Positions 8,839 through 16,833 of a stretch of 64,000 nt of DNA are shown in pieces. Made by a program: the position numbers and the translations under genes. Under the pieces are notes generated by a model that was given only the letters and a program-made list of their open reading frames with translations, was not told the DNA's origin and searched no databases. Position 1 is the first letter of the stretch. Every line of letters begins with the position of its first letter. This DNA comes from Merdibacter massiliensis (GTDB lineage Bacteria; Bacillota_I; Bacilli_A; Erysipelotrichales; Erysipelotrichaceae), in assembly GCF_900155395.1 (NCBI RefSeq), contig NZ_LT699728.1:310001-374000 (forward strand), given 5' to 3'.

Positions 8839-8854
8839 ATCAAATTATTTTGAT
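8839..8854. promoter_or_regulatory. ArsR operator candidate upstream of the permease
   Basis: A perfect palindrome, ATCAAA-TTAT-TTTGAT, lies 24 nt before the permease start. The same arms occur upstream of arsR at 9216-9231, so both are likely sites for the ArsR protein. Confidence 0.7.
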
Positions 8855-8870
8855 ATGAATGATCTTTTTT

Positions 8871-8892
8871 TAAGTCATCCGAAGATGACTTA
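8871..8892 (-). other. UUCG-loop hairpin at the end of arsR
   Basis: TAAGTCATC and GATGACTTA form a 9-bp stem, read on the minus strand with a very stable UUCG tetraloop; it contains the arsR stop codon. No T run follows on the minus strand, so it is better explained as a processing or partial-attenuation element than as a full terminator. Confidence 0.55.
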
Positions 8893-9201
8893 TCTTTTAT
8901 TATTGCAATGACAGCTCATTTCTGATTTAGGTGCTGTAATCTGTAAGATGCGATCAGAAGCGGATCGGATACCCGCCTCATCTAACGAATAATGGACCCA
9001 TTTCCCATCCGGTCTTGCTTTTACGATACCCGCTTCACACAAGATCTTCATATGATAAGACAAGGCCGATTGCGCCATTCCCATTTCTTCCATCAAAACA
9101 CAGGCACAGCGCTCTCCTTGCGTCAATAAATCAATGATACGCAGTCGTTTGGTATCACAAAAAGCTTTAAATACTTTTGCGTCTTTTTCATACTTGTCCA
9201 T
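8890..9201 (-). CDS. arsR: ArsR/SmtB-family metalloregulator
   Basis: The 103-aa winged-helix repressor has the ArsR-type metal site CAC (Cys32, Cys34) in the alpha-3 region, followed by the recognition helix around AQSALSYHMKIL. A C-terminal Cys-His-Cys (97 to 99) may add a third ligand. Such proteins leave DNA when arsenite or antimonite binds. It heads the arsenic operon, with a good sigma-A promoter and a perfect palindrome between promoter and start, so it probably represses itself and the genes behind it. Confidence 0.92.
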   Translation of the reverse strand: MDKYEKDAKVFKAFCDTKRLRIIDLLTQGERCACVLMEEMGMAQSALSYHMKILCEAGIVKARPDGKWVHYSLDEAGIRSASDRILQITAPKSEMSCHCNNKR

Positions 9202-9215
9202 ATATGCATCCTCAC

Positions 9216-9231
9216 ATCAAAATTATTTGAT
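9216..9231. promoter_or_regulatory. ArsR operator candidate upstream of arsR
   Basis: ATCAAA-ATTA-TTTGAT is a perfect palindrome placed just downstream of the arsR -10 box, where a bound repressor would block initiation. It matches the palindrome at 8839-8854 in both arms. Confidence 0.8.
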
Positions 9232-9237
9232 GTATTT

Positions 9238-9266
9238 AGTATATACATGCCTCTGAAGTTTGTCAA
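9238..9266 (-). promoter_or_regulatory. arsR: Sigma-A promoter of the arsenic operon
   Basis: On the minus strand TTGACA (9261-9266) and TATACT (9238-9243) are exactly 17 nt apart. This near-consensus promoter lies about 35 nt upstream of the arsR start. Confidence 0.85.
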
Positions 9267-9484
9267 TCAATATCTTTTCAATTAAACACTTAAAAACTGT
9301 TTTGCTGCACTAGCTACAGAGAATAGCATATGATCAATTTACAAAAAAATAATACTTCTTTTTGCAGAAACATCTCCTTATTTCATAATAGCATATAGTT
9401 CCCTTCCAATCCTAGACTCACAAATAATAAATTTTCGTGCTATGCTTTAAATAGAAATAAAAGTCTTTTAAAGGGGGTATGATG

Positions 9485-9889
9485 ATGAAAAAGTCCTTTT
9501 CTGTATTATTTATTATCTTTCCTTATATCACACTGCTCTATCAATACATAATGAGTTTTGTTTTTGAACAATATACACAAGGAAATAGAGCAATCGAATG
9601 GACAATACCTCTCGTATATCTTATTTTAGGCCTTCTTTTTGGATGGTGTATCTTTATGAAAAATAGGTTAGGCAAAAGAGAACAACTATTTTTAGAAATA
9701 ATACATCTCATCATTTTTGCAGTTTTTACCATTGGATGGTTCTTCCCTTCTTTGCGAATTGGACAAAATCCAATCACTAGTTTTTATTTATATGATACCG
9801 CCAGGATCGTCGGATTTCTTTATATCGGTATTTTTGCTGTCGATATTATCATGCAGCTATCAAGAAACAAATTGAATTCGAAGAAATGA
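9485..9889 (+). CDS. Hypothetical four-helix membrane protein
   Basis: I do not recognise this 134-aa protein. It has four hydrophobic segments (about 5 to 25, 40 to 60, 70 to 90 and 105 to 125) joined by short charged loops and ends in a basic tail, with no enzyme motif. Three in-frame ATGs follow the AAGGGGG site (9479, 9482, 9485); spacing favours the third. It is a single gene ended by its own terminator. Confidence 0.65.
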   Translation: MKKSFSVLFIIFPYITLLYQYIMSFVFEQYTQGNRAIEWTIPLVYLILGLLFGWCIFMKNRLGKREQLFLEIIHLIIFAVFTIGWFFPSLRIGQNPITSFYLYDTARIVGFLYIGIFAVDIIMQLSRNKLNSKK

Positions 9890-9897
9890 TCCTATGC

Positions 9898-9943
9898 AAA
9901 AGGACGATTTTCGGCAGAATCAATGCTGAAACATCGTCTTTTT
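9898..9943 (+). terminator. Terminator after the four-helix membrane protein gene
   Basis: A long hairpin pairs AAAGGACGAT with ATCGTCTTTTT, with an inner TTCGGCA/TGCTGAA helix, and ends in a T run. Confidence 0.75.
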
Positions 9944-9945
9944 AG

Positions 9946-10119
9946 TTTTTCCTCGTTGATGTATTTGCTCTGATGCATCTGCCTCGGGAATCAAGTGTTC
10001 CTTGTTTCTTTGAATGGTATACAGCGGACGGGGAAGAAAATACGTATTCATCATTTGATTATGAAAGATCGAAATACTATAATACATTCAGCAGGATCTA
10101 TGTTAAAACCGGAAACTGA
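9946..10119 (+). other. Possible gene remnant
   Basis: One frame is open from 9946 to a TGA at 10117, with an ATG at 9973, and reads like protein rather than random sequence (aromatic and charged residues mixed). There is no ribosome binding site, and upstream of it the frame closes at the terminator. I could not identify it. It may be the 3' scar of a deleted gene, or chance. Confidence 0.25.
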
Positions 10120-10162
10120 CATTATTTATAAAAATGTACGCATATCGGATTGGAGGTAATGT

Positions 10163-10687
10163 ATGACATTGAAATTAATAAAAGGCAGTTATTTCTATAA
10201 AGATCAAATCATTGCCATGCTTAGAGAATGGAAAGCATATAATGCTACACATGACACCAATCATTCCCCATGGGCCATATTTAAAAATGATTATCAAGAT
10301 TTTGACTATTACTTAAAGCATCTTGAAATAACGAGTTCAAAAGATGGACTCGTTCCTGACTCTGTCTTCTTTTGTTTGGATGAAGAAAGAAATGTGATCG
10401 TAGGGGCCATTCAGATCAGACACTATTTAAATGATTATTTATCAACTTATGGCGGTCACATTGGTGATGGCATACGGCCTTCTGAGAGAAGAAAAGGATA
10501 TGCTACTAAAATGATCGGGCTGGCTTTAGAAGAATGCAAGAAACTTGGGATGGATCAGGTATTGATCGTTTGCGATAAAGATAATATCGGTTCAGCAAGA
10601 TCGATCATTCATAATGGCGGAATTTTAGAGAATGAAGTAACGGAAGATGGTGCGGTCATCCAAAGATATTGGATCCCATTGTACTGA
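10163..10687 (+). CDS. GNAT-family N-acetyltransferase
   Basis: The 174-aa protein has the acetyl-CoA binding signature of the GNAT fold in GIRPSERRKGYATKMI (the R-x-x-G-x-G/A motif), preceded by the beta-4 strand GAIQIRH and followed by the Asn-containing helix NIGSARSIIHNGG. Substrate is unknown; it could be an amino acid, a peptide N-terminus or a small amine. TTGGAGG precedes the ATG. No terminator separates it from the RpiR regulator gene 53 nt downstream. Confidence 0.88.
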   Translation: MTLKLIKGSYFYKDQIIAMLREWKAYNATHDTNHSPWAIFKNDYQDFDYYLKHLEITSSKDGLVPDSVFFCLDEERNVIVGAIQIRHYLNDYLSTYGGHIGDGIRPSERRKGYATKMIGLALEECKKLGMDQVLIVCDKDNIGSARSIIHNGGILENEVTEDGAVIQRYWIPLY

Positions 10688-10740
10688 CATACTATAATGC
10701 TTACAAAGAACATGTCACTGCATAAGGAAAGGATCTGCCA

Positions 10741-11595
10741 ATGACCATAGAAAAAGCTATTGCACAATGCAAAAATCTAACACCTGTAGAAGCCACCATT
10801 GCGAAATTTATCTGTTCCCGCCCTGATGAAGTCATCCACATGACCATACAAGATATTTCTGAACAGCTGCACATTTCAAAATCAGCTGTCTTACGATTTT
10901 GTAAAAAAATAGGTTTTAATGGATTCAATGAACTTAAAGTACAATTGGCACAAGAAATGAATGAAAAGATACGATCCAACCATATGATCAATGTCAATTT
11001 TCCCTTTTCAATCTATGATTCATCCAAAGAGATAGCAAACAAATTAATTGAACTATATACGATCACCATCCAGGACACCTGTTCCTGCATCGATTATAGT
11101 GTTTTGCAAACAATAGCAAAATTGTTGAATGATGCGGAAGTCATCGATATTTATGCGCATGCGCATAATTTTCACATTGCACAGAATTTTAAAGATAAAA
11201 TGTTAACGATTGGAAAACGGGTCAATTGTATCGAAAACTTTTATGACCAGCGCCTCAATGTTTTGACCAGCGACAGCAGGCATATTGCGATCATCTTGTC
11301 TTATTCAGGCAAAGCATCCTGGATCTTAACGATCTTGCAAAAATTAAAAGAAAAAAATATCCCCGTCATCCAAATTGGCAAGATCAACAGCAATCATTAT
11401 CCCGCGCTTATTTCTTACCATCTAGGCATCAGCAATCTAGAAAATTTACGAGATCGCATTTCACAATTTTCATCCCATATCGCCATGCAATATATGATGG
11501 ATGTCCTGTACAGCTGCATCTTTCGCATCGACTGGCAGAAAAATCGTGCGTTTGTGGAACAATTCATTGACTATATGGATGACCGCGAGCCTTAG
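10741..11595 (+). CDS. RpiR-family sugar-phosphate regulator (local)
   Basis: The 284-aa protein has an N-terminal HTH_6 domain (about residues 1 to 75, ISKSAVLRFCKKIGFNGF as recognition region) and a C-terminal SIS sugar-phosphate binding domain (about 110 to 260, SYSGKASWILTIL). Such proteins sense a phosphosugar and control adjacent catabolic genes. The next gene is a family 4 phospho-glycosidase, so a phospho-disaccharide or its hydrolysis product is the likely signal. A terminator lies between the two. Confidence 0.88.
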   Translation: MTIEKAIAQCKNLTPVEATIAKFICSRPDEVIHMTIQDISEQLHISKSAVLRFCKKIGFNGFNELKVQLAQEMNEKIRSNHMINVNFPFSIYDSSKEIANKLIELYTITIQDTCSCIDYSVLQTIAKLLNDAEVIDIYAHAHNFHIAQNFKDKMLTIGKRVNCIENFYDQRLNVLTSDSRHIAIILSYSGKASWILTILQKLKEKNIPVIQIGKINSNHYPALISYHLGISNLENLRDRISQFSSHIAMQYMMDVLYSCIFRIDWQKNRAFVEQFIDYMDDREP

Positions 11596-11602
11596 CGTTT
11601 CA

Positions 11603-11632
11603 AAAAGTGTCAAAAATTTGATGCTTTTTTTA
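11603..11632 (+). terminator. Terminator after the first RpiR gene
   Basis: AAAGTGTCAAA can pair with TTTGATGCTTT (two G-U pairs) and is followed by seven T residues. It separates the regulator from the glycosidase gene; read-through would give a level difference. Confidence 0.6.
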
Positions 11633-11732
11633 TTTTTTTTAAAACAAAGTATCTCTCTTCCCGTTATTTCTTGTCAGGAGGATCATGTAGATTTAAGGTA
11701 GTGATGTCAAACAAGAAAAGAGGAGAGCAGAA

Positions 11733-13127
11733 ATGAATAAAGGAATCAAAATCGTAACGATTGGCGGAGGCAGCAGTTATACACCGGAATTAATGGAAGG
11801 ATTTATCAAACGGTATGACGAACTTCCCATTCGTGAAATTTGGCTTGTAGATGTGGAAGGCGGAAAAGAAAAAGTGGAAATCGATCTTCAAATGGCTCGA
11901 CGCATGTGGAAAGCAGCTGGACATGATGTAGAGATTTATGCAACTTTCGACCGCAGAGAAGCATTAAAAGACGCAGACTTTGTCACCACTCAATTTCGCG
12001 TTGGTTTTCTAAACGCAAGAATCAAAGATGAGCGCATTCCCCTGTCCTATGGCATGATAGGACAAGAAACAAATGGAGCAGGCGGCATCTTTAAAGCTTT
12101 GCGTACGATCCCGGTGATGTTGGATATTGTGAAAGATATGAAAGAACTGTGTCCAAATGCCTGGCTGATCAATTTTACAAATCCAAGTGGTATGATCACG
12201 GAAGCAGTCATTCGTTATGGAAAATGGGACCGCTGCATTGGTTTATGCAATGTACCTGTCATTTCAATGATGAAAGAACCGGAAGTCTTAGGCCGAAAAA
12301 AAGAAGATCTTATCTATCAATTTGCTGGACTGAATCATTTCCACTGGCACAAAGTGTATGATAAAGATGGAACTGAACTGACACAGCAGATCATCGATGC
12401 AATGTTCGATGGAAAAGATGTAGGGTTGCCGGCGAATATCAATAATGTGCCTTTCTTTCAAGAACAAATAGAAGAAATGAAAATGATTCCTTGCGGATAT
12501 CATCGCTATTATTACCGCCAGGAAGAAATGCTGGCACATTGTATGGAAGAAATGCATACCATAGGCACCAGAGGCGAACAGGTAAAAGAAACAGAAGCAC
12601 AACTATTTGAATTATATAAAGACCCAAACCTTGATCACAAACCAGAAGCACTTGCAAAACGCGGAGGAACCTATTACAGTGATGCGGCCTGCGAGTGTAT
12701 CAATGCCATTTACAATAATAAAAAAATCACCATGGTCGTCAGCACGCAAAATCACGGAGCCATTCCTGAACTGCCTGAAGATGCCATCGTAGAAGTCAGC
12801 TGTATCCTATCAGGAAAAGGAGCTACGCCCCTGGCTTTTGGAAAACTGCCTAGTGCACAGCGTGGATGGCTGCAATGTATGAAAGCCATGGAAGAATGTA
12901 CCATTGCAGCTGCAGTTAGCGGAAACTACGGGCTGTTAATGGAAGCATTTGCATTAAATCCGTTGATTCCCATGGGAGAAAGTGCAAAACGTGTAATGGA
13001 CGAATTATTAGTAGCACATCAACGATATTTGCCGCAATTTGCAGAAAAAATTAAAGACTTGCAGCAAACCGTACAGATCAAAGATACGGTTGTCAATCAA
13101 CTGCGCAAAGAAGAACAAGCACACTAA
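11733..13127 (+). CDS. Family 4 glycosidase, 6-phospho-beta-glucosidase type
   Basis: The 464-aa protein is a glycoside hydrolase of family 4, which uses NAD and a divalent metal in an oxidation-elimination mechanism. The N-terminal Rossmann motif is TIGGGSSYTPEL; the metal site is formed by Cys172 (GLCNVP) and His202 (AGLNHFHW). LINFTNPSGM is the family signature. It would hydrolyse PTS-phosphorylated beta-glucosides such as cellobiose 6-phosphate, though no PTS genes adjoin it. AGGAGAG precedes the start. The RpiR gene upstream is the likely regulator. Confidence 0.9.
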   Translation: MNKGIKIVTIGGGSSYTPELMEGFIKRYDELPIREIWLVDVEGGKEKVEIDLQMARRMWKAAGHDVEIYATFDRREALKDADFVTTQFRVGFLNARIKDERIPLSYGMIGQETNGAGGIFKALRTIPVMLDIVKDMKELCPNAWLINFTNPSGMITEAVIRYGKWDRCIGLCNVPVISMMKEPEVLGRKKEDLIYQFAGLNHFHWHKVYDKDGTELTQQIIDAMFDGKDVGLPANINNVPFFQEQIEEMKMIPCGYHRYYYRQEEMLAHCMEEMHTIGTRGEQVKETEAQLFELYKDPNLDHKPEALAKRGGTYYSDAACECINAIYNNKKITMVVSTQNHGAIPELPEDAIVEVSCILSGKGATPLAFGKLPSAQRGWLQCMKAMEECTIAAAVSGNYGLLMEAFALNPLIPMGESAKRVMDELLVAHQRYLPQFAEKIKDLQQTVQIKDTVVNQLRKEEQAH

Positions 13128-13134
13128 ATCAAAT

Positions 13135-13167
13135 TAAAAAAAGACAAGATCATTCTTGCCTTTTTTG
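13135..13167. terminator. Bidirectional terminator between glycosidase and deacetylase genes
   Basis: An A run, a stem based on CAAGA/TCTTG with one internal mismatch, and a T run lie between two convergent genes. Confidence 0.65.
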
Positions 13168-13170
13168 TTG

Positions 13171-14013
13171 CTAATCTGCCGCTATTACAGCATCGCCAGC
13201 TTTTATACGATATATTTTTCCATCTACATCGATCCAGATGTCCTGATTGCTTTCATTATAGATTTTGCTTCCATCCATCGAATATTTTAACTGATCAAAA
13301 CATTTTTTATATCGTACGATCTCTCCATTCGTCGCATACCATATATCTTCTTGATCTGCCAGTCTTTGCAGTTTCTTCTCAAAAAATTCCCAGCGATCAT
13401 CAATATCCAGTTCAAAAGAATGTCCCCAGATATAAAAGATCTTGAATGGTTCCCGCTTCGTATTTTTTTCTAAAAATTTTGTAATCAGCTCGTCTATAGA
13501 GGTCTCTAAAAAATGACAGGTCGGATGCCATTGGCGGAAATCTTCAGGAAAAAGAAAGGTATGTGATGATACGGTGGTCCTTCCATACTCTAGATCCAAA
13601 AGATCCATGATTTTTAAAGTATCCGCATTATACGTACCATACGCATAGGCTGCGCCTAAGATCCGTTGATCCAGTATTTTCTCTAAATGATATTTATCAA
13701 ACGCTAATTCATATGTTTGCACAGTAGAAGGAACGCTGCTTAAACGAATATGCTGATAGCCATGCACTGCTATTTCAAAACCTGTATATCGTTCTTTGAT
13801 TTCTGCCTCTTCATAACGGTTGTGTGCAATCGGCTTTTCTTTTGTCGGTGCATGTTTCTCGCCAAAGCAACCGGAATTTAGATTAAATGTTGCTTTCATA
13901 TGATATCGTTTGAATAAATCCATCAGTCTGCCATCCTGCGTGACCCCATCATCAAAACTGAATGTTAAGGCCTTCTGTTTTCCCCCTGGAAATAATAAAT
14001 CAACTTTTCGCAT
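13171..14013 (-). CDS. Polysaccharide deacetylase (NodB-fold) family protein
   Basis: The 280-aa protein carries the NodB metal motif TFSFDDG near the start and HGYQH as the second metal motif, so it probably removes acetyl or related groups from a glycan or small amide. It has no signal peptide or membrane segment, so unlike peptidoglycan deacetylases it appears cytoplasmic. The last 60 residues (from about 220) form an extra beta-rich tail. The ATG at 14013 was preferred to the GTG at 14022 because GGAG lies at the right distance from it. Confidence 0.85.
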   Translation of the reverse strand: MRKVDLLFPGGKQKALTFSFDDGVTQDGRLMDLFKRYHMKATFNLNSGCFGEKHAPTKEKPIAHNRYEEAEIKERYTGFEIAVHGYQHIRLSSVPSTVQTYELAFDKYHLEKILDQRILGAAYAYGTYNADTLKIMDLLDLEYGRTTVSSHTFLFPEDFRQWHPTCHFLETSIDELITKFLEKNTKREPFKIFYIWGHSFELDIDDRWEFFEKKLQRLADQEDIWYATNGEIVRYKKCFDQLKYSMDGSKIYNESNQDIWIDVDGKIYRIKAGDAVIAAD

Positions 14014-14086
14014 TCTATTCACTCTCCTGTACTTCTAATATGTCTATTATAACGTATTGAAATGCTTTCATCACTCATGAAGCGTT

Positions 14087-14248
14087 CTAATGCAACAAGG
14101 ACTCTAATATCCGTGCAACGACTGCAATACAAAAACCAATGAAAAAACAGACAATTCCCAGATCCTGTGCACCTATCATCAAAATGAATATACTGGATAC
14201 AAAACATAATAGAGCAAACACATAACCAATCAAAACGATGTATTTCAT
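14087..14248 (-). CDS. Small two-helix membrane protein (53 aa)
   Basis: This short frame starts ATG AAA TAC ATC and ends in TAG. It encodes two hydrophobic helices (about residues 3 to 24 and 30 to 46) separated by a short polar turn with GAQD, followed by a charged tail ARILESLLH. GAAGAAG upstream is a weak ribosome binding site. The composition is typical of real small membrane proteins, not of random sequence. It lies between the deacetylase and the divergent CorA gene. Function unknown. Confidence 0.55.
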   Translation of the reverse strand: MKYIVLIGYVFALLCFVSSIFILMIGAQDLGIVCFFIGFCIAVVARILESLLH

Positions 14249-14394
14249 AATTCTTCTTCAGTTCTTTCTATTGTTCCTATATCTAGCATACGCTTTTTTT
14301 CTGCTACTGCAAACCAGATATCGCTTTTATTCGAAAATACACCATACAGCGTATCTTTTTATGTTATATTACAGGTAAAGGAAAGTGATCTGTT

Positions 14395-15237
14395 ATGAAC
14401 AGCATATACAAATACGAACCATGTAAGGATCCACAGATTGACCCTGCGATCTTATCCATCATCAATCAACATTTATCAAAACATTCAGCTACGGTATTTG
14501 AGGCTTATGATACCTATGTCATCATGAGCTTTACTTGGTATAACCTAAAAAGCAAAGCTAAAACATTAAAAAAGATTTCTATTTTTCTTAATGGACAGGA
14601 TCTCTTGCTCTTTATCGAAGATACGCATCAGCTCCAGCATTATCAGCAATTATTTTCAGAAAATCAAAAAAAAGATCATCTGGAACTGCTGCGCCTATTT
14701 TTTAATGAGCTTCTTGGCAATGACATGGAATATATCGATGCATACGAAACATCGATCACCAATGCAGAAGATCATGCTTTACAAGACAGCAGAAAAGACT
14801 ATCTAAACAAGATCATCAAATTCCGTAAACAACTGCTGCATCTAAAACATTACTACAATCAATTGCAAGTCATTTTTGACGGTTTATTAGAAAATGAAAA
14901 TAAATATTTTGATGATGAAACGTTACGCAAACTGACGATCCTGCATGATCGTATCGATCATTTACAGCTCAGTGTCTCTAATTTACGTGATTATGTTACA
15001 CAGATGCGGGAGGCTTATCAATCGCAGATTGATATTGAGCAAAACCATATCATGAAGATCTTTACTTTGATCACGGCTATCTTCCTGCCTCTTACTTTGA
15101 TGGTTGGCTGGTATGGCATGAACTTCAGATATATGCATGAGCTGAACAGTCCTTACGGATACCCTGTCTTTATCATCGTCAGCGTCCTTGTCTGTGTTTT
15201 ATTGGTCTTTTACTTTAAAAAGAAACGATGGTTTTAA
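14395..15237 (+). CDS. CorA-family divalent cation transporter
   Basis: The 280-aa protein has a cytoplasmic alpha/beta domain, a long helical region (about 110 to 215), and two C-terminal membrane helices. The first helix ends in GWYGMNF, the GMN selectivity loop of CorA channels, and the protein closes with a basic tail (KKKRWF). It would carry magnesium or a related cation as a pentamer. The loop after GMN lacks the usual EMPE-like sequence and reads RYMHELNSPYGYP. AAGGAAAG precedes the ATG. No M-box was seen upstream. Confidence 0.88.
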   Translation: MNSIYKYEPCKDPQIDPAILSIINQHLSKHSATVFEAYDTYVIMSFTWYNLKSKAKTLKKISIFLNGQDLLLFIEDTHQLQHYQQLFSENQKKDHLELLRLFFNELLGNDMEYIDAYETSITNAEDHALQDSRKDYLNKIIKFRKQLLHLKHYYNQLQVIFDGLLENENKYFDDETLRKLTILHDRIDHLQLSVSNLRDYVTQMREAYQSQIDIEQNHIMKIFTLITAIFLPLTLMVGWYGMNFRYMHELNSPYGYPVFIIVSVLVCVLLVFYFKKKRWF

Positions 15238-15323
15238 AAACAAAAAATAAAATTTCTTCTTACATGATCCTTATTTTTTTGATATCATAAAGCGCGGATA
15301 TTTTTATCTGACAATTGAATCAA

Positions 15324-15356
15324 ATGAAAATGGTAGTGATGATTATGAGAACATAA
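15324..15356 (+). CDS. Putative leader peptide (10 aa) ahead of the MFS exporter
   Basis: ATG at 15324 opens a 10-codon frame (MKMVVMIMRT, stop TAA at 15354) that overlaps the 5' arm of the terminator-like hairpin. Leader peptides placed this way are known to couple ribosome stalling to expression of antibiotic resistance genes. There is no clear ribosome binding site, so it remains a candidate. Confidence 0.3.
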   Translation: MKMVVMIMRT

Positions 15357-15396
15357 TTGTAGCGAAAGTTATGTTTGCATATACATCACTTTTTTA
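15335..15396 (+). promoter_or_regulatory. Attenuator-like hairpin in the leader of the MFS exporter gene
   Basis: AGTGATG (15335-15341) pairs with CATCACT (15384-15390), and inside it AACATAA (15350) pairs with TTATGTT (15369-15375). A run of six T residues follows directly. The hairpin ends about 30 nt upstream of the exporter start, so it would stop transcription before the gene unless prevented. Confidence 0.6.
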
Positions 15397-15423
15397 TTTG
15401 ATACGAATGAAAGGAAGGGTTTT

Positions 15424-16833
15424 ATGAATACGACTACTTTTGACAGAGCCAGAACAACTGTGGCACACCCATTTTTAGTCATGATGGGACTTTATTTAGG
15501 AACTTTTATCGGTATGTTTAGCGAAACATCTTTGAACATTGCCTTGCCGATCCTGAGCCAGTCATTTGCTGTAGATACTTCACTGATGCAGTGGATGGTC
15601 ATCGGCTATATGCTGGTCATCGGGCTTGTATTACCTTTTGTCAGTTTCTTGATGAAATGGTTTCCTGTACGTTCTTTAACTTTATTTGCTTTAGGTGCTT
15701 TTTTCATAGGCTGCATCGTAAGCGGTGTGGCAAACAATTTTGCTATCTTGTTATTCGGCAGAATGCTGCAGGGAATCGGAACCGGATTATTATTGCCAAT
15801 GATGTTTGCCATGGTTTTGGAAATCTTCCCTCCGCATAAAATCGGGGCAATGATGGGGCTGACTGCATTGATCATCATGTTTGCTCCTGCCATCGGTCCT
15901 ACATTATCCGGTATCATCTTAGGTGCTTTTTCTTGGAGATGGTTATTCTTCATCTTTGCGATCATTTTGCTGATCGGTTTCCTGTTTGCATGGAAATGTA
16001 TGATCTCTCCTTATGAATTGACCAAAACACCTTTCGATTTCTTATCTTTTCTGACTTCCTGTGTTGGTTTTGGCGGTTTGGTCGTTGGTGTAGGACTGTC
16101 CAGCGTATACGGATGGCTGTCTCTGCCTGTCATCTCCTTGTTGATCATCGGCATTATCTGCATTCTGTTTTATATCTATCGTCAATGCAAGATTGATACG
16201 CCGGTCTTGAACTTGCGCGCTTTTCAAATTTCACAATTTCGTATCGGTTCGATCTTGGTCATGATCGACTTTGGCATCACTTTATCTACAATGTATTTAT
16301 TGCCGCAATATATCCAAAACGGCATGCTGCTGCCTGTTGCCATGACCGGTATGATCATGCTGCCTGGCGGAATCGTCAACGCGCTTGTTTCCCTGCTTGC
16401 CGGAAATCTTTATGACAAGATCGGTGCAAAACTGCCGGCTCGCCTAGGTTTTTTATTATCGATCATCGGCAGTCTCTTATTGATGCTGACGACAAAAGAA
16501 AGTCCAATTTTCTATATCATCCTTTGTCATATCCTATTGATGATCGGCGTTCCTCTTGCCATGTCCCCTTCACAATCAGCTGCGCTGAATTCACTTCCAC
16601 CTGCTCTTTCATCGGATGGCAGCACGATCCTAAATACGATGCAGCAAGTGTTAGGGGCTGTATGTACCGCAATCGCTACAAGTCTATTAGGAATCGGTCA
16701 GCAAGCTTATTTAGCTGACGGATCAGATCTAGCAAGTGCATTTACGCAAGGCGCGCATTATGGCTTTGCATTTGCATTTATTTTAGCAATCATCGGTTTC
16801 ATTCTTTCCTTTCAAATCAAAAAGAAAGCTTAA
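15424..16833 (+). CDS. MFS exporter, DHA2 (EmrB/QacA) family
   Basis: The 469-aa protein has about 14 membrane helices. The first carries ETSLNIALPILSQSF, the form of motif D found in drug:proton antiporters with 14 helices, and GRMLQGIGTGLLLP and FAPAIGPTLSG are the family motifs in helices 4 and 5. It probably exports a drug or lipophilic compound. AAGGAAGGG precedes the start. The leader contains an attenuator-like hairpin and a possible 10-codon peptide. Its stop overlaps the convergent phosphoesterase stop by 4 nt. Confidence 0.9.
   Translation: MNTTTFDRARTTVAHPFLVMMGLYLGTFIGMFSETSLNIALPILSQSFAVDTSLMQWMVIGYMLVIGLVLPFVSFLMKWFPVRSLTLFALGAFFIGCIVSGVANNFAILLFGRMLQGIGTGLLLPMMFAMVLEIFPPHKIGAMMGLTALIIMFAPAIGPTLSGIILGAFSWRWLFFIFAIILLIGFLFAWKCMISPYELTKTPFDFLSFLTSCVGFGGLVVGVGLSSVYGWLSLPVISLLIIGIICILFYIYRQCKIDTPVLNLRAFQISQFRIGSILVMIDFGITLSTMYLLPQYIQNGMLLPVAMTGMIMLPGGIVNALVSLLAGNLYDKIGAKLPARLGFLLSIIGSLLLMLTTKESPIFYIILCHILLMIGVPLAMSPSQSAALNSLPPALSSDGSTILNTMQQVLGAVCTAIATSLLGIGQQAYLADGSDLASAFTQGAHYGFAFAFILAIIGFILSFQIKKKA

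Noticed and set aside
14019-14207. A 62-codon minus-strand frame overlapping the small membrane protein gene
   Set aside because: It is Cys- and Arg-rich with no ribosome binding site; the frame at 14087-14248 is hydrophobic and more credible.
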